Origin: Buxus sempervirens
Taxonomy: Eukaryota; Streptophyta; Magnoliopsida; Buxales; Buxaceae
DNA: 64,000 nt
Direction: 5' to 3'
Assembly: GCA_947561395.2 (NCBI GenBank)
Contig: OX387184.1
Span: 42,646,766 to 42,710,765 of the forward strand
The notes under the pieces were generated by a model. That model was not told the DNA's origin and made no database searches. It worked only from the letters and a program-made list of their open reading frames with translations. Both the position numbers and the translations under genes were made by a program. This document shows, one piece after another, positions 22,470-35,960 of the stretch (within the stretch, counting starts at the first letter, position 1; each line of letters opens with the position of its first letter).

Positions 22470-25400
22470 TGAGACCCTCCCTTGAGATGTTACGGGCTCA
22501 AGTTGAAGCAAGCATGACATTTAATACTTCATATAAGAAGGCTATTGCTAACAGTATTGTCATAACATGTAAACCACTAAGAGTGATGACATCACAACCT
22601 AATACCTATAGTAGGCCTATGTGTAACACCCCGGATCCAGGTTTATTTAAACATATAAACCAAAATCTGGTTCATTAGGGAAAATGACCCAAAACACTAT
22701 TCCAGACTTAAACAACTTCATTTATTATATCAGAGTGCGAAAATAAAATCATCATTCAGAAGCGCGGAATTAAACTACCAAAATAATCCTTTTATTTTTC
22801 ATCTATGAAGTCTGGAAATGGTTCAACTAAATAACATAAATAACATCCACCAAGATATGGATTAAAGATACCAATCATCCTCTAAATGACAATCAAAATC
22901 CTAAAATCAAAATACTGAAAATATCCCTAAGAAAATAAATCTAAATGTCTCTCTAAGTCCTACATAGGAATAAAATAATCTTCCTCCTGGCATTTACAGT
23001 ATTCTCCCGGTGTCTCTACCCCGACAACGTTTTCTCCAGGAATATCTGAAAACAAAACTGATAAAACAATAATGTGAGAAACACTATCTCATTAAGCAAT
23101 CATACAAATAGTTGACCATAATAAAATATGCAACGCTTAATCCGAATAACCAATCAAGACAACATTGAAATATAATTTGTCCACCTCATAGGACTCATGA
23201 AATAGTATACCAAATAAAGAGAGTAGACATGTGCTAATATGCTACCTAACCGAATTACGATGGACCAGCCACCCTGCAGTCTTGCTATTCAACACCAATG
23301 GAAGAACCCAACCATGAGTTAGCATGTACAACCCAACCAATCCAGGAGTGGGTAACGTAGCGACCGACCAATCCAAGAGCGGTATCATTCTCGAGATGAT
23401 AGAATGCCTCAGACACAGAATTCAAACCCCTCTAATACACATTTCACTTACTAGCTATTCTATAGATCCACATAACTGCTAAGCCCACTCAACAATGAAA
23501 AAACCAACCAAGGTAATAGACATACTTCTTAATGACACCCACCAAATATAGAACCATATCTGTAACCAAATCCGCCCATGCGGGATACAATAAATCAGGC
23601 ACCTGCCTTGTCACACCATGTGACCCAAAAACCAAACAGAATGTACCAAGTCATATGTCCAAAACTCCAGGTTTCAATGGGTCATTATGTCCCGAATGTG
23701 TATCGACTCCATCGATGCACACAATACTTCATATCACCCAAACAAAAGTGTATGAATACACAAAACCAACCTTGGTTAAAATTAAAACCTTTTGGAACAA
23801 TAGAATCATGTAAAAGTTCTTCTTTAGAAACATCTACCCGAAATCTTTATAAAATTGAATTTTAAACATCCACCAATGCAAACACTTCCCAAATACCCCA
23901 ATCTTGATGGTACATAGACTAAAATTGAATAGAACCACTTCCTTAGTAAAAACTAGGTTGAAAAGTCAAGTTTCCCAAAATCTGACAGACTGGTCGCTCG
24001 AGCGGCCAAGGGCACTCGATCGGCCTTACAAAACAGGTAATTTCAGGGTAGGTTACTCGATAGATTGCTCAAGCGACTGTTCTAGCGGTAGTACAATCTG
24101 AGTAAAATTGCTCTCGAGTTTTCAACTATATACATAGATCGCTTGAGCGACTGCTCAGGTGGTCCGCTACGTGAAAAATCCGTAACTTTGCAAAATTTAA
24201 TAAAAATTCCACAACTCAATACTCAATGCATAAAAATCATTCTAAATCATTCCAAAATACATTATACACATGCTAGAACAATTCTCAATACATAAAACAT
24301 CATAAATAACGAAATCAACGCATCAAACATCGAATAACCATGAATATCGTCTAAACGCGAATTTAAATTTTATGTAAGTGTCAAGGGACTACTTACCTGG
24401 TTTTAGGAACTTAAATCTCCTCTAAGAGCCTCGAAATATCACTCCAAAGTTTTGTCAAACGATCCCAACAAGTCCGATCACGTTTGGGTTAAAAATCACA
24501 CTTTTAAAACTCTTTAACATACAAAAATCTCCAGAACAGAACTTGTTATTAACTTGCTCTTACCTAAGTTCTCTATACACGAAAATACTCCTCCTTCTTC
24601 TCTAAGACGGCTCCCACAATTTGTTTAGGGTTTAGGTTTTGATCACAAGGCAACTAAGTGGAAGAATAGGAAATAATAAGGAAACTCACGACTGATTCTA
24701 TTTTGAGTTGGACGTGGGTTTCTCATGCATACTAGGTTTGCTTATTAATTTAAAGTCTTTTACTTAACTGCCCCTCCTTCATTAACCAAATTACAACTAA
24801 ACCTTTAAACCCATCTAATTCTTAAACCAATTCAATTCCTTGGGTCAACCCACTATCCTTGGGTTCGACCAACCCCTTTGTATTCTCCTTGATTTTAATT
24901 CAATTAATTCTTACTAATAATATATTAGCACAATAATTAATATATTAAAATTATATTTGGGTCAATAATTAGGTGCTCACCTTATACCGGCTCTCCTATC
25001 ATATCCGGTTCATCTTGAACTCCTTTGGGATGAACCAAAATTTCATCTCCTACATATTATTAACCAATTAGTTTAGTTACTAAAATCTGGGATTTTATAC
25101 TATGACCACCGAAGAGATAGATAACCTTTTGCAGAATTGAGTATTACTCCAAGACTACATTTCTAAGAAGGGTGAGGAAGCTACCATACAAATGATAGCT
25201 TTTAGAGGGCCTCCAAGAGTAGTATTCTAATCATTCATTCAAAAATACATGGATGAGTTTCTTTTTTTTCCCAAAACCATTACATTATGATCATCTATTT
25301 TATAGAGAAGGAGGAAATTTTTAACATCATGGACTACTAACATCAATATCTTCCATAGAATTTAAAAAAAAAAACTTTTCCAAACCAATGTCCTTCTAAG

Positions 25401-25560
25401 GATAATCATCCAAAAGGTAGAGAAGACAACAATGCTAGCCATAAGGAAGGCTCATGTAAGCCAACTAGTGGTAAAGGGAAAAAGATAGGGAAAGACAAGG
25501 TTAAAGTATCAAAGCTAAAATATTTCCGATATAATTGGTCACAATGTGGCTAAGGATTCT
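22470..25560 (+). pseudogene. Gag-like retroelement remnant split by a solo LTR
   Basis: Two plus-strand pieces flank the solo LTR at 22622-25099 and would join across its target duplication. The left piece (22560-22621) reads VMTSQPNTYSRPM; the right (25105-25200) reads TTEEIDNLLQN, then LQDYISKKGEEATIQMIAF. Near 25480-25560 a lysine-rich stretch (KGKKIGKDKVKVSKLKYF) is followed, after a frameshift, by IIGHNVAKDSSK, resembling the second half of a CCHC zinc knuckle. Several stops interrupt it. I infer a nucleic-acid-binding gag or coat-type protein of an LTR retrotransposon or a related pararetrovirus-like element; the class is uncertain and it is not functional. Confidence 0.45.
22622..25099 (-). 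mobile_element. Solo LTR, TGTAACACCCC family, TSD CTATG
   Basis: Starts TGTAACACCCC at 22622 and ends GGGATTTTATA at 25099, where related copies end TTTTACA, so the final CA has become TA. The 5-bp CTATG lies immediately outside both ends (22617-22621 and 25100-25104). Length is 2478 bp. Orientation is inferred as minus from the related copies, whose TATA-like promoter lies near the right end. A cluster of TCGCTCGAGCG-type partial dyads lies at about 23988-24165. No internal coding region, primer-binding site or polypurine tract is present, as expected for a solo LTR left by LTR-LTR recombination. Confidence 0.85.
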
Positions 25561-26214
25561 TCCAAGATCAATAGTGATGTTGAGTATTGTCGAGCTATTT
25601 TATGGGCTTGACAGTAGATGATCACAATCCTTAAAATCCAATTGCGATCGAACCGAATTGGGATCATTCTTACATATAATAATTTCTATTCTCCTCAAAA
25701 TCATAAACATGAATCTATGAAAACATTCCACTTTACCAAAAAAGCAATAAAATTGAGGTTCATGTGAAAGGATGTTGTGTAAGATTTTCCAAACAGAGGG
25801 AAAAATATTAGAAAATGAGAAAATAAATTAAAAGTTTTGGTAAAATATTGCAACTATAAAAGAGGCATGACTATATATTAATATCTCAACAAATAGTATA
25901 AAAGAATTGAATACTCAAAACAAGTCCAAGTGTAAATGTTATGCATTACTAAGTCCAAATTATATGTTGGAATGACATTTCATTAAAGTTACTAGCAGGA
26001 AAAGTCGAGAGTTGAAAGAAAAATAATAATTGGCAAGCTTAGAGAATTAAATTATCTATAAATAAAGAATAATAATTGACTATTGATTAATTTGCAAGTT
26101 CAGTCCAACTTCTATTTTCAGTAACAATCTAATCTAAAAACAAAAATAACATTAGGGTTGCAATAGTTCAAACATAATTTGAAGCATAAAGCATAAATAT
26201 CAAACTATGTGATA
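25561..26214. other. No gene recognised
   Basis: AT-rich DNA between the gag-like remnant and the ~350-bp tandem repeat. No domain and no frame of note. Confidence 0.4.
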
Positions 26215-29200
26215 CCCTCAATACAATGATTTACATGTCCAAGTAAAAACAAAATAAAATAACCAACCAGACCAAAGAGTAGCCAAAACTCAAATCCAAA
26301 AATAAAACTATACCATCGTCTTGATCATTGGAGAATAATACTAATGCCAATGCAATAGGATTTTAAAAGTTTGTACCCAAAAAAAATAATAATAAGAGCA
26401 ATGGCAATGCAATTGTTGTGCTGGCTTCTTGCCATCGATTACATTGGCATTTCAAAAAAGGAAAAAAAAAATAAAAAGCTTTGTGACGCCCCGAACCCGG
26501 GTCAGTGCAGATCGGCACCCGACCCGAACCCGATTCGCTACCGTAACAACCCGAATTTAGTTCAACAACCAAATCCGAGGTGTTACTGGCCCATATCAAA
26601 AACAACATCAATAACATACCAGACCAAAGAAATCAAAATCCAATCAATATATTAAACTATCAGAGTTGCGGAAACAAGTATGTGCGGAAGTGTAGTTCAA
26701 AATCCTCAACTAAGCATAAAGCTTGACCATCAGTCAGTAATATCAAAGTCTGGTAAAAATGAACTGGTTACTAGCTCCCTCTCATTTCTCTCATACATCA
26801 AATCCAAATAAATGATAATAAACCAATCAAAAATGCTAAGTCTATAACATCAATCCACCTCAGACAAGATCCGGATAATAGTAATCCTCCGGCGAATACT
26901 CGGCTACCTTTCCCTGGAAGTCTAAGAGATCCCCCTCTCGCATATCAGCTGAAAAATGGGATAGAAGTAGGGTGAGATACGAATATCTCAGTAGGTAACA
27001 CATGCATGACTAAACAGTTAATATAAGCAAAGTAACATTTCATGCACGATTAAGCAACATCGATAAATCAGGCTCACATAATCATTTATACCATTCATGA
27101 ACACAAAACAGTTTGATAAACAGTTCTAGAAATGAATTTCAGCAAATTTTAATATAGAAAGCCAATAGTCAAATCAGTAACATAATCCACACATTGCCAG
27201 GATGTACTAAGCAGTCACATCCAACCAATATCACACTCACATGCATCCCGCACGTGCACAATAATAATAATAATATCCAGTGTTGTGTTTTCAGTGTCAT
27301 TGTAGGACTCACAAAGATAGATAAACCTTTTGAGATGATTCTCAACCAATTGCTATACCACCGTGCGACTTAGGAGCGATGCTACTAATGATACTCAAGC
27401 CCCATGCAGCGCAGCTTAGACAAGAGCCGTAGTCACCGACTTATTGCACACGTACCCATCAGAGTTGGCATGTACCACCAGCATGCAGCACCAGAATCAA
27501 TACATGGAGATGGTCGCTTATCCACATGTACAGGGAATCACCAGCGGCTCACCAGGGTGTCCCTCCAGACATAGGACCTTCCCAGACAAACTAACTTGCA
27601 AAGGAAGCGCGTCGCATATAGGAGTAACTCAACCCAAATGACATATCCCTCAGCTATCTAGCTACGACTATGGATCCATAACCAGCTATGCCCACTAGAC
27701 TCCAAAATTCCCTAAAGTATCATAATTCTATAAGGGTTGGTGCCTAGCGGCATATAATGGTTATATCTGTACCTTTACTTCATTATTCAGTCATTTGAAT
27801 TCTGGATTCTCTTTATAATGTCTTCTGATTTATAATGCCATTTAGAAGTGTTTAGATAATCAAATGGTAGTTAGGCTTTTCCAAAATCACATTTCTCATT
27901 TACCTTCAAAACTTGGCAACTAATGTCCTAAAAATCTCCCTAATTTGTTTTTCTGTAAAACAGGGAATTAGATAGTTTATTTTGGTCTTAAAAGACCTTA
28001 ATTAATCATTAAAATTGTCTAAAAATAGTTTATAGTTGAATTAGGTTCGAAATTATGAAAATCTGGAATTTCTGCTTAGAGCGCCTGGGATCGCTCAGGA
28101 TTGCTCCGGGCGGTCTCCAGTCGGCGGTAGTTCAATTTCGAGCGCCAACGGTCCGTCATCCCGTGGTCCACAGCGTCCTCAATTTTATAACCAGCGCTTA
28201 GGATCGCCGATGAGCGCCGAGTACAGTCGAGGTCGGCGGTCATACAAAATCGAGCAGAAACAGTTCTAAATCATGATTTTCTCGTCTAAACTCATTCTAA
28301 TGTATTTATAACATGCTTAGCTAACTAAATACAACATTACATATCATAGAAACATGCATTTGCGATTAAACAAGGGTAAATCCAATTTTAAAACCAAAAC
28401 GATGTCACCTACCTCTATACGCTGATTTCTCCTTCTCTATTCTGAACAATGGCGAAACTCTTGCACTGAGAAACTCTCTGGACGATGAACGCACGCCCAG
28501 CCCTTCCTTCCTTCTTCTTCTTCTTCTTCTCTTGGTCGTTCAAACAGGTTTCGTCGCTTGCGGCTCTTCAATACGAGCGACAATACAAGTATAAAATTTA
28601 GGTTTATTTTATACATATATATATATGCCCCCTGATCCTATGCATCTCCCATGCAACTCTTCTATACACCTTGCCCAATTAGAATACATACCTCGATATC
28701 TCATGATCGGACGGTCAGATCTGCGTCTAATTCTGGATCCCCGCTAAGTTGATCACCCCCTACAATATTAAAATGTTTCTATCAATCATAACTCTCGGTA
28801 ATATTATTTACTAATTTAATTTATTATTTAAGGAAAATTTGGGGTTTTACAAGCTTAGGTTTTAAAGTTGAATGCGTTAAAAACTAAATACAATGATTTA
28901 CATACCATAATTTTGATCACAAGAGAATAATACCAATGCCAATGCAATAGGATTTAGAAAAAAAAAACTAAGAGCAATGGAAATGCAATCATTGTGCTTG
29001 CTCCTTGCCATCGATTACATTGGCATTTCAGAAAAGAAAAAAAAATAAAAAGCTTGGGTTTTAAGGATGAAGGCATTAAAGACTAAGTGAAAATAATACC
29101 TTAAAAAGAACCTATAGGAAAAAAATGTATCAACCAATACAATGATTTACAAGTCAAATTAAAAAAAAACAATAAACAAAATAAAATAACTAACCAGACC

Positions 29201-29715
29201 AAATTGTAGCCAAAACTTAAGCAAGAAAATAAAACATATACCATAATCGAAAACGCGGGAAAATAATACCACGAGTCAGTGCAATACGATTTAAAAAAAA
29301 TGCTATACCCAAAAATCTAATAAGAGGAATGCTAATGCAATCGCTATGCTTGCTTCTTATTGTCGATTACATTGGCATTTCAAAAAAGAAAAATATAAAA
29401 GCTTGGGTTCTAAGGATGAATACGTTAAAAACTAAGTGAAAAGATTACCCTAAAAAGAACTAGGAAAAACAATATATCACTAAATACAATGATTTACACA
29501 TCAACGTAAAAATAAAAAGCCAAAATACAATAACCAACTAGACCAAATTGTAGCAAAAACTTAAATAAAAAATTAAAACATATACCATAATCAAAATCAC
29601 AAGAAAAGAATACCATTTTCAATGCAATAGGATTTAAAAATATTGTTATACCAAAAAAAAAAAAGAGGAATACCAATGCAATTGCAGTGCTTGCTTCTTT
29701 CGCCCGATTACATTG
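26215..29715. repeat. ~350-bp tandem repeat, four copies, interrupted by a solo LTR
   Basis: The word GATTACATTGG marks each unit and occurs at 26437, 29013, 29365 and 29706. Spacing is 352 and 341 bp for the uninterrupted copies. The first interval is 2576 bp, of which 2375 bp is the inserted solo LTR with its duplication, leaving 201 bp, so that unit has lost about 150 bp. Each unit also has ACAATGATTTACA, AACCAGACCAAA, ACCATAAT and AATGCAATAGGATTT. No coding frame is conserved among copies. This is a small satellite-like array. Confidence 0.85.
26482..28851 (-). mobile_element. Solo LTR, TGTGACGCCCC end, TSD AGCTT
   Basis: Starts TGTGACGCCCC at 26482 and ends GGGGTTTTACA at 28851, 2370 bp. 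The perfect 5-bp AGCTT flanks both ends (26477-26481 and 28852-28856). The insertion lies inside a unit of the ~350-bp tandem repeat, which proves the array is older. A TATA-like AT-rich stretch near 28600-28620 reads toward the left, so the LTR is probably minus-oriented. A GC-rich cluster of GCGCC, GGATCGC and CGGCGGT words lies at 28080-28250. Related to the LTRs at 22622, 32956 and 34668. Confidence 0.93.
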
Positions 29716-30526
29716 GTCTTCAAATGAATGGCGAATTCCCCCAGGATGCCACAGATCATCAATAAAGAGAATGGTTTCCAGTTTCAATAATCCAACTGTC
29801 TGTTCCCAAGATATTGTAGTAATACATCCAAGGGAGCATAATTTGTTTGCTGAATTCAAGAACGTAAGTCTCTAAGCTGGCTTAAGAAAATCGACTGGAT
29901 ATGTTTTAAAATTTGACCAAACTACTACATACAATGTTTCCAACCTCAATCTAGAACCTCAATGCAAGTCAAAATATTTTCTATAAATAGTAATACAAGC
30001 TTTATTGATTTCACTATCCAACATAAATACACATAGTGAGCCTGCAGTGACGCGGAATACCATGTCTTTTCTCACAATGAATCATCTCTGGTTTCATATG
30101 ATATCCTCGATTATCATGTCTACATTTTCCAACAGTTACCCAAAATGTAAACGTAATTTTGTGGGGCAAGAGGAGCCCTGCAACAATCAACGGGATGGAA
30201 AACTACTGTTCAGACAAAACTCTACAATTGATGGTCAAGAAATCTCCATGTTGTTCCTCTTCACTGCTCAAGAAACTAAAAGAGAGAAAGACTCCAGAAG
30301 ACTAATCAAACTTTCAGCCATTGACAATTAAAATGGTGGAAAGTTGGAATTGATCCTTTAAGAGCCAGTTGCTGCATCATCTTGCTCTCGGTGTCCCACA
30401 AAATCAATCCTTTAAAAGCGAACTGAAATTCACTATGATATACAAGTGACATTGATAAGTGAGGAGAGATATAAAGAGACAGAGAAGAAGAGTACCTTCG
30501 CAACTGACGATCAGACCTTGAGTAGA
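29716..30526 (-). other. Unique-looking DNA with exon-like frames, unrecognised
   Basis: The minus strand is open from the segment near 29859 leftward for about 50 unique codons (including LCSLGCITTISWEQTVGLLKLETI written here only in part: SLGCITTISWEQ, then KLETILFIDDLWHPGG), with a GTAAG-like word nearby. Further minus and plus frames lie at 30005-30605. These look like parts of a degraded gene or transposon, but I do not recognise them and make no functional claim. Confidence 0.25.
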
Positions 30527-30576
30527 AGCCAACTGCTACCTTTTTTTTTTTTTTTGGTAAACAGCCAACTGCTACC
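30527..30576 (-). mobile_element. Ultra-short poly(A) retroposon with 14-bp target duplication
   Basis: AGCCAACTGCTACC at 30527-30540 recurs exactly at 30563-30576. The 22 bases between are 15 T followed by GGTAAAC, i.e. on the minus strand GTTTACC plus a 15-A tail. This is the signature of target-primed reverse transcription that stopped almost at once. Size matches the insertion at 2424-2445 (22 bp, starting GTTATATC). Confidence 0.75.
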
Positions 30577-30609
30577 TTATCATTCGATGCAACTGTGCAA
30601 GACAATAAA

Positions 30610-31245
30610 AGGCAGGTGAAGAGGCATTGGGGTTAATGCATTTTTGGTTTAATGAGGGTATAGAAAGAGACGTTATGTTTTTAGTTCTTGATTTAATAAG
30701 GGTAAAGAAAGAGATGTTAGGCCATTAGTCATCAACATGATAATAAAATGTCAATACTAACCTTCAAAAAAGTAACCATTCATATGTACTTATGTTGTAG
30801 TTTAGCATAACTTACAATGTTAATATAGCTAGTAGAATGATATATAAAAAAGTCAATGAATTATTTGAAGTAAGAAAATTTTTAAATGACCAAAAACCCG
30901 TAAACATATAGAAAATTCCTATGCAAAATAAAAAAATAATGTTGACTTTAATACAATATCTAAGGTGATTATTTAAAAACCTAATATAAAACTATTTAAC
31001 TTCTCAATTGCTTAAAAATTCCTGGACTTTTAAGAGTAATATGACAGATAGTTGGAAAAGAAATAAGAGAACCATTGTGTAACAATCCACTCAATTCAAA
31101 CCATGTTTAGTGATCAAATGACATATATAACCCTTATAGTAATAGATTATGACATATAAATATTTTTTAGGAAAAAACAAATATGCTTTTTGGCACTTTT
31201 TTAAGCAGGTGCTTTCGTTTATATATAGTATAGATTTGTATTATC
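30610..31245. other. No gene recognised
   Basis: Very AT-rich sequence with a diverged tandem repeat at about 30640-30720 (GTTTAATGAGGGTATAGAAAGAG versus a close variant). Nothing coding is visible. Confidence 0.4.
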
Positions 31246-31246
31246 A

Positions 31247-32081
31247 ATGTTATGATTCATGTGGAATCATGAATTTTTAGGAAATAATAATATAATTTTA
31301 AATCTAAATATTGAAAGAATAAATTAAATAAATTTAAATTATTGAAGAATAAAGATTTCATCTAAGTATTGGGAGGATCAAAATTATAATCCAAATCTAT
31401 ATTATAAAGAGAAACAATGAGGAGATTAAACCTGAGAATTTTGTAAGAAATCCAATGGTTAAGTAAGATTTAAATAAATTAAGGGTATTTTAGTCATTTT
31501 ATAATTGGTCAAATTAATAAATTGATTAATTAAATAATTATTAGACTTGAAAACTTAATTAGACTTAACTTGGGTTTAGATTGAATTTAAATTGCATGAT
31601 TTATGGCTTAATAGGTGAGAAAAGGACTTATTGGTAATTATATTAAATTAGGGGCCTTAATTTGGGAAATAAGAGAGGTTAAGAGGTGATTAGTTAATAT
31701 TTAAAAATATGGATAAAAATAAGACGAAAATTAATTAAATTAGAAGTTATAGAATAAAGTAAGATTTTAGTCCTAGTTAAAGTAGATTTTTAGGTAAAAA
31801 TTCTAATTTTGATTAGAATAGACTCAATAAATTAGTAATTATAATTAGATTATAAAAGTTTAGTATATTATAATTCAAGTAAGAAAATAATTAACCTAAT
31901 AGGAAAGGAAAACTATAAACCTAGTTGTAGTAGGAAACAATAAAACTAAATTATAAATAGTGAACCTTAACTCATTATTAGACTTTTTAATCTTAATAAA
32001 TAGAGATCTGAACGTGTGGAAGCCATGGGAGAGAGTTCTAGATGTGGAGATAACGAAGGAAAAGAAGGAGAAATTATAACC

Positions 32082-32120
<39 letters not shown>

Positions 32121-32403
32121 GTTTGCAGCCTGTTCAATGAATTTTAGGTCGTTAACATTTTTAGGGAAGCAAATTGTGTATCAGATAAAACAGCGAATTT
32201 TGCTTTAAATTCATATCCTTGTTTTTGGTTAAATAGTGTTCTTGCAGAGATCTTCCGACCTATTATGGATGATTGTTATGTGAGATCTTTTGCTCGTTTT
32301 GTATAATATCTTAATTTTTTAAATAAATCTGGTCTGATTATAAAAAAAAAAAGTAATACCTTGATCCGTGTAAAAAATAAACATCGGATCTGAAACGTTA
32401 CAC
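31247..32403 (+). repeat. Probable LTR-like element, ends uncertain
   Basis: AT-rich sequence with a TATA box (TTATAAATAG, 31951-31960) followed by a leader with an AG microsatellite and ending GATCTGAAACGTTACA at about 32403, resembling the GGGGCGTTACA end of the other LTRs. The start near 31247 (TGTTATGATTC) is a guess and I find no matching target duplication. Confidence 0.4.
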
Positions 32404-32955
32404 AAATGGAGTAATCACATTTTGCTTGAATTTGGATTATGCTAAAAGGCTCCAAACACCTACTCCTTCATTCAGATTGAAAAACCATGTTTCATCAACT
32501 GCTCATCCAAATTTGAGCTTGATCGGACCGTGGATCGTCTACAGATTGTGATTTGTTGAAAGTTGCTTAGAGAAAAGTGTAGCATATTTCTCCTCCCATA
32601 GCCGCCAACTCTCTCCCATTCTTTCTATCTTTTTGGCATCCCTCTAAACCCTTAAGCCTAGCTTCTATTTATATTTAAGCCTAGGGTTTCCATATCAATC
32701 CCACATAGATCTACGTAGCCCAACCTACAAGCAATATCAACTTTCTAATTTTCATCTTATTAATTTTTTTATTTGTAAAGTACACATATTTTCGCTATTT
32801 CTTAAAGTATTTCATGAACTAGGCCCTATTAGGAAACCTTTTTTCCACTTAATAAGCTATAAATCATGCTATTTAAATCCAAATAAAATCTAAATTAGCC
32901 CCATTAAATTTTCAGATCTAATAAATTATTTAATTAACAATTTAATCACTTCAAA
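32404..32955. other. No gene recognised
   Basis: Unassigned AT-rich DNA between LTR-type units; no domain or repeat end found. Confidence 0.4.
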
Positions 32956-35848
32956 TGTAGCACTCCGAATATGGATTTGTTCACTAAAGATATAAACCCA
33001 AATCCAAAGGTACTATTCATGGGCCCAAAGCATGCTAATTTCAGAATTAAACCATAATTAATACCAGAGTGTGGAAGAATGTAAACTAAAAACCACTAAT
33101 TTTTCAATTTCGTTAAGATAAAGTTTCATGACATCCAATTTCTCAAAATAAAATCACTAATCAATTCTAGAACATATGTTCATTTACAACTCTCAAACTC
33201 ACTTCCTAACTCATAATAAACCATAACAACTGTAAATAAAGTCCTCTAATAACATGAATCATTATCCTACATCAAGCAGTAATAATCGTCTTCAATGTAG
33301 TCGTCTAGATGATCCTTTATGTCACCCTGTGTCTCTACCCCAACATGGTCGTCCTCTCCTGGAGTATCTGAAAACAAAACATTTAAAAACAGGTAGTGAG
33401 ATATAAATATCTCAGCAAATAATATCATGCATGAATAAAACAATTTTATAGCATATTTTCCAAAACATTCCATGATATTCAACAATAAAATCCATTTTAG
33501 CAAATCAAGTGTAAACCAATCAGCAATCATAAGTTTATGTCCAAAATCCAATGTTTCAAATGTTTTCAATATTGCAAAACAAATCCATGCGATGTGTAAC
33601 ATCACAGGACTCGTGAATTGACATATCTTTCAAATGAAAAGGTCTTGAACCAATTGCCACCTCACGACTTAGGTGCGAAGCTAAGAGCACCCCACTAGAT
33701 ACAGGAATGGGTTGGCAAGTACAATCCAGTCAACTACAACAATAACTAATAAAAAAAGAGACCTCACTGAAATATACAACAAAGGATTGCTGCAGCACAA
33801 CTAAATACAGGAATGCCTCACCGAGATACATGGTGGAAGCATAAATGGAAACAAGGTTAACCTAGCAAAGAATATCTCATCTCACTACCTAGCTAAACTA
33901 TGGATCCATAACTAGTTATGCCCGCTAGACACTAAAATCAAAATACTGAAATTACTCATCTTTGATACCAAAAATAACCCAACCATGGCATAAACCCACT
34001 CCAAGATACATGAAGGAAAGAACCAATTCTCAAGTAAAGATACATGAGAGAGAAAACAACCCCACTCCGAGATACATGGAGGGAACACCAAGAATTCCAT
34101 TACAAGTTCCATGAAAACCATTTCAAATACTTCTAAGACAAGTGTAGAAAACATTAAAATCAACCCAATCTGAAAACAAATCTACTAAGTATGTTAAAAC
34201 CCCAAAACTTGACTCTTTTTAGCAAAATGTACCCAAAACCTTAATTTAAAACCCAAAAATAGTTTTACCATTGTAAACCTTTTCAAAATACCCTAATTTA
34301 GATGATCATTAAGTTAAATTCCATAAAAACAGGTTAAAAATAAAAAAAAACTAGGCATTTTGGTCAATTTCTGAAAATCTGGGAAATCACACTCAAGCCA
34401 TGGTCGTATGGAGGTTGAGCGTGCAAAGTGAATTTGAATATGTAAACTAACGCGTGCTATCGCGCTCGAGTGAGTAGTCGCGCAGAGGAAAATCTGGGTT
34501 TAAGACATCAGACATCGATGTGGCACTTAAGCTTGAAATCAAGCATGGAAGAAGAAGAGAATGATCACTCGAGCGAGACTCATGCGGACCTCGGCATTTG
34601 AAATCTACTCTCTATCTTGAAAATAATTATTAGTCGCTTGATCCAGCGCTCAAGCATAGATTGGGTATGTAAAACCCTGGATTTTCCTAAGAATAAAATA
34701 ACTAATTAAATAATAAATTATGAAGGAAATACTAAAAAGGATAATGGTAAGAGAATTAAAGAGAGATATAAAAGGTTAAAATAGGAATTTAAAGAGGGAG
34801 GGTAATTTGGTCATTTCAATTTGTTAAATTCATGAAAGAAAATAAGATAATTAGTTATTAAGTTAACACATTCAACTAGACAAAATCTTAGCTTAGTTGG
34901 ATGTAAAATAATGAAATTAAGGCTTAAAAGGTGGAAAAAGGGCCTAATGGTAATTATACTAATTAGGGTCCAAAATATAGGTAATTTAAGTGAATAATAA
35001 AAGTTTAAGATCAATTTAAAATTAGAAATAAGATTAAGCACGAAAATTAATTAGGAGATCCTTTAAAAGAAAGTTAAAGGAGTTAAATTAAGGAGAATGG
35101 TAGAAGAGGGAATACACTAAGTATATTAGAAAAAACTAAACCTAATTAGAGTTGGACTAGTAGGGAGGCAATAAAAGAGAGGTTTAAAGAGTATTTTAGG
35201 TTTTGAAAATAAGTTAGAAGGAGAGGGAAATTCGTGCATAAGTGTTAGGAGCCAAAAATAGATGGAGAGAAGAGAGAAAAAAAAGAGGGAATTGGAAAGA
35301 AGTTGCAGAGATGGCCAACCAGCCAACTTCAAATGGCGATCTAGGAACATCCAACCGTTGGAATGGGCTGAAATTTTAGGGTTTGGCTCTACTCATAGAA
35401 GACTTCCAACTGAACGGTGGAGATCTAAACTGGAGAAGTCTAAAGGGGTGCAGTAGAGCTCCAAAATCGGGCACAAGCGAAGTTTTTGAAAATTCTGGGT
35501 TCATCATAAGGCAAGTAGCAAACACTTGAAACTGGGGGAACTGCATGCTTTCTCGTGATTTTGATGTTTAATCGTATTGTTTTGAAGTTGGATTTCATGG
35601 GAAAAGTTTATTGTTTATAAATTATTGTTTTGGTGATTTATCTTTCCTTTGAAAATCAAGAAAAGGTTGATCATAATGAGTTAAACTTATAAATAAACTC
35701 AAAGATAAGTGGAAAGATGATAGGATTAGTTTCGGGTTGTCCCAGAACTAGTTTAGGATGGAAATTAGATGTTTAGAATCAAAACAAGTAAATAGTATGT
35801 ATAGAAAGTTCTAAAATTTCCGTAAGTTAAAGAAAAACAAGTTATAGC

Positions 35849-35960
35849 TGGAGCGCTCGATACACCACTCGAGCGTTTCCTCGGGCGATAGGCCTTTGAA
35901 AAAAAACAGAACCTGAAATCTAACCGCTAGAGCAGTCGCTCGAGCGACCCATCGAACGAC
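35849..35960. promoter_or_regulatory. CGCTCGA dyad cluster in LTR
   Basis: CGCTCGA-N8-TCGAGCG lies at about 35853-35874, followed by degenerate copies and by GTCGCTCGAGCGAC near 35934. The same dyad type occurs in the related LTRs at 23988-24165 and 34450-34660. Position within these LTRs is conserved, so it is part of the family and not a later insertion. Confidence 0.5.
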
